From: Balamuthia mandrillaris | Taxonomy: Eukaryota; Discosea; Longamoebia; Balamuthiidae | Length of the DNA stretch: 64,000 bases | Direction: 5' to 3' | Assembly (NCBI GenBank): GCA_031835245.1 | Contig: JAVKOQ010000005.1 | Location: 310,001-374,000 of the forward strand | Shown here: one piece after another, positions 61,878 through 64,000 of the stretch | How the letters are laid out: each line of letters begins with the position of its first letter | Position numbering within the stretch: the first letter of the stretch is position 1 | Translations under genes and position numbers: made by a program | Notes under the pieces: model-generated | Told to the model about the DNA's origin: nothing | The model's input: the letters and a program-made list of their open reading frames with translations, nothing else | Databases searched by the model: none

Positions 61878-62573
61878 CTTCGGTTTTTTTTTTTTGGCTA
61901 AGGCAATATTAATGTCGACATCTGCCCACTGTCCACAGAAAAGAAATGGCAAGGGATAAAAAGGGCAGCAACGTTGTGGTTAATGTCGACACGAATATTT
62001 CTGTCACAAAAAAAAGATATGCTTTCACACGTCGACATGAAAGTCGACATCAATGTGTTGCTTGGGCAGAAATTGGAGAGTTTGTGTCGACAAATTCCTT
62101 CTTCCTTCTCGATTTTTTTTATTTTGTTTGGGGGGCGAGAACGCAATAGAAAAAGGGGGGAAAAAAAAAGGCTGAGTGAGAGAGCTCGTCTTGCAAGTGT
62201 TCTTTCGTTTCGCTTCTTCTTCTTCTTCTTCTTCAAATCTTCTTCACTTTTTTTTTTCTGTTGCGTTGCAGGTAAGAACACAAACCCTCTTTTATTTTTC
62301 ACTGTCCTGAGATCGCTTTCTCGATTGGGATTTCTCGATTTGATTTTCTCGATTGGTTCTTCCTTCTTTTATTTGTTTCTTATTTTTCAATTTTTTTCCC
62401 TTCTCTCTGCTCCGAAGACAAGTCCTTTGCTTTTTTTTGTTCGCTTGACTTTTCGGATTTAATCTCTCGCTCACTCGCTCACTTCACTAACCGCTCGCTA
62501 CATTTTTTTTTTGGTACAGCTTCTCAATCAATCAACAACCCACACTCAGTGAGTCACAAATCATCAAATCAGA
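61878..62573. promoter_or_regulatory. divergent promoter with five GTCGAC sites and a 5' UTR intron of eIF3c
   Basis: Between the FKBP-TPR ATG and the eIF3c ATG. GTCGAC occurs at 61914, 61985, 62031, 62043 and 62086, five copies in 178 bp, mostly as TGTCGACA or GTCGACAT. Downstream, a pyrimidine-rich leader ends TTGCAG/gtaaga at 62271. An acceptor ttggtacag ends at 62519, giving a 248-nt intron in the 5' UTR. The ATG at 62574 starts MSGKFWGGG. Element function is inferred. Confidence 0.5.
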
Positions 62574-64000
62574 ATGTCTGGCAAATTTTGGGGCGGCGGT
62601 TCCAGCGAAGAAGAAGAGAGCGACTACTCCGAGGAGGAGGTACAAACACCCGTGCGACGACCCGGCTTTGATGAACTCGAGTCCGACGCCGAGGAGAGCG
62701 AGGGGGAGCAGGAGGACAGGGAGACGGGAGAGATCGACCTGGGCTTCAGCTCCTCCTCTGAGGATGAGGGAGAGAGAGAAAAGCCCAAGAGCTTGAAGGA
62801 CAAGCGCTATGAGGAAATGAACAAAATCATTGACGGTCTCTCCAATCACCTCAAGATCAACGACTGGAATGCAATCGCCGCTGGTAACTTTCTGCTTCTC
62901 CCTTCTCTTTAGTGCCTCTTCCTCTCCTCTCCTCTTCCTTCTCTCTTACATCTGATTCCCAACGCTTTTTACACTCCGCTTGCCACACTTTATTTGCTCA
63001 CTCAAACACCACAAAAAAAAAGACTTTAACAACCTGGTGGCGTGGATTAAGAAGGCCAACAACATCATAAAGCAGGATGGTAAGGGCCTACCTGGCCCTT
63101 ACATCGGCACTTTGATCCGCCTGGAGGATGCCGTCACGCAGAGCGCTGGCAAGGATGCCAAGAAAAAGATGAACGCCCTCAACGCCAGAGCCTTGAACAA
63201 ATTGAAACAGTCGCTCAAGAAACACAACAAAACTTTGGAAAAGGAAATAGAAGCTTTCCTAAAGGTACAAAAGAGCTTTGTTCATTTGTTTGCTTTGAAA
63301 ACGGTTTTTAATGTTGTTAAACAACAAAAACAAATCATAAATAGAATCCGGGATCGTTTTACGTTCCAGGAGAAGAAGAAGAGCCTGAAGAACAGCAAGA
63401 GGATGGTGAGGATGGAGCCTCTAAAACATCAGCAGGAGGAAACTGGGGTGACCTCGTTTCTGATGACGAAGAGGGAGATGCCGCAGCCGATGAAGACGAA
63501 TGGAATGTCGCAGGAGCCAAGAAGCGACCCAGAAAGAGAGGAGCCAAAGGACCTGGCCCCGCCACTGCTGCTGCGACTAGTGGAGCCCCTCAACCAGTCG
63601 TCTGGACGGATGAGTTGGTCCAGAAGAAGTTGAACGAGCTGATGAAGGAACGTGGCCGGAAACGAACGGACTCTAAGAAGCTCGTTGAGAGGCTGAAGGA
63701 GCTCCTGAGCAAAGCTACCACTAATCAGAGGAAAGTGGAGATCAACGTCATGATCCTCTCCTGCATGTTCGAGCCGACATCTGCCAACCTCACCAAGTCC
63801 ATGTCCGTGCAGGAGTGGAAGAACTGCATCGAGCTGATGAGAAAGGTGCTGCGTCTGCTCGAGTCGGACAAGTCCGTGAAGCTCACTGAGACGCGCTCCC
63901 GCGATTTGGCCGCTGAGGAGACCGCCCAGGAAGAGGCCGGTGCTGGCGATGAGTCTTCTCAGACCCTCGTCCTTAACAACCTGCGAGCCTTCATCAACCA
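62574..64000 (+). CDS. EIF3C: translation initiation factor eIF3 subunit c (3' end outside window)
   Basis: eIF3c, a core subunit of the eIF3 complex that binds the 40S ribosome and eIF1/eIF5. Exons 62574-62883, 63023-63264 and 63345 onward, open to the window edge. The N-terminus MSGKFWGGGSSEEEESDYSE and acidic stretch match the family (human MSRFFTTGSDSESESS). They are followed by SLKDKRYEEMNKIIDGLSNH, DFNNLVAWIKKANNIIKQDG, AKKKMNALNARALNKLKQSL and NPGSFYV. A further acidic linker leads to RKRTDSKKLVERLKELLSKA and VEINVMILSCMFEPTSANLT. The C-terminal PCI domain is beyond the window. Confidence 0.95.

Overview
This is nuclear DNA from a eukaryote with very dense introns. Almost every gene is cut by GT-AG introns of about 60-170 nt, many of which hold long (CT)n tracts on the sense strand. 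Genes alternate between strands with gaps of about 0.1-0.8 kb. The gene set (NDC1 nucleoporin, eIF3c, VAP, DH-PH RhoGEF, polycystin-type channels, a NERD1-like FG-GAP protein, an ASK20/21-type SKP1) suggests a free-living protist, perhaps an amoebozoan. That placement is inference; nothing in the window fixes the species. I saw no convincing transposon, viral fossil, tRNA, rRNA or CRISPR array.

Layout. 1-9.4 kb: the 3' part of a SKP1-like gene with an ASK20/21-type tail (+), a tail-anchored VAP (+), a membrane sulfotransferase (-), a NERD1-like protein (+) and a PDAP1/PP28 protein (+). 9.4-19.6 kb: NDC1 (-), a sulfotransferase relic (+), a RhoGEF with an RGG-rich tail (-) and a DUF3754/TMEM143-type membrane protein (-). 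19.9-23.5 kb: a T4 Rnl1-type RNA ligase (+) and a GHSMGG lipase with a presequence-like N-terminus (+). 23.6-37.6 kb: two long tandem paralogues (both -) that join N-terminal ankyrin repeats to a PKD2-type channel; a beta-propeller-like gene (+) lies between them. 38.6-42.7 kb: a decayed RecQ fragment beside a BLM-like RecQ whose motif VI region is disrupted (both -). 43.1-49.2 kb: a small coiled-coil gene, a KH-KH-WWE-PARP protein and an F-box/LRR/ankyrin protein (all -). 49.5-57.9 kb: an MFS sugar transporter, a charged protein of unknown function and a USP4/11/15-type deubiquitinase (all +). 58.0-64 kb: a protein with a domain like the SRA-type module of bacterial McrA-like nucleases (+), an FKBP-TPR protein (-) and the 5' half of eIF3c (+), which runs off the window.

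Most of these genes are housekeeping functions with no shared pathway. Ubiquitin handling recurs (SKP1-like, F-box/LRR/ANK, USP), as do membrane and ER/nuclear-envelope proteins (VAP, NDC1, NERD1-like). The most unusual observation is in the two channel genes. Both copies carry, in the same order, three successive candidate exons of only 3 nt (GAT, AAT, CAC), each flanked by AG and GT. Together they encode D-N-H and complete an ankyrin-repeat consensus. A fourth, 18-nt exon is also shared by the two copies. All exon joins here were read by eye from frame, splice sites and family similarity; no transcript evidence was available.
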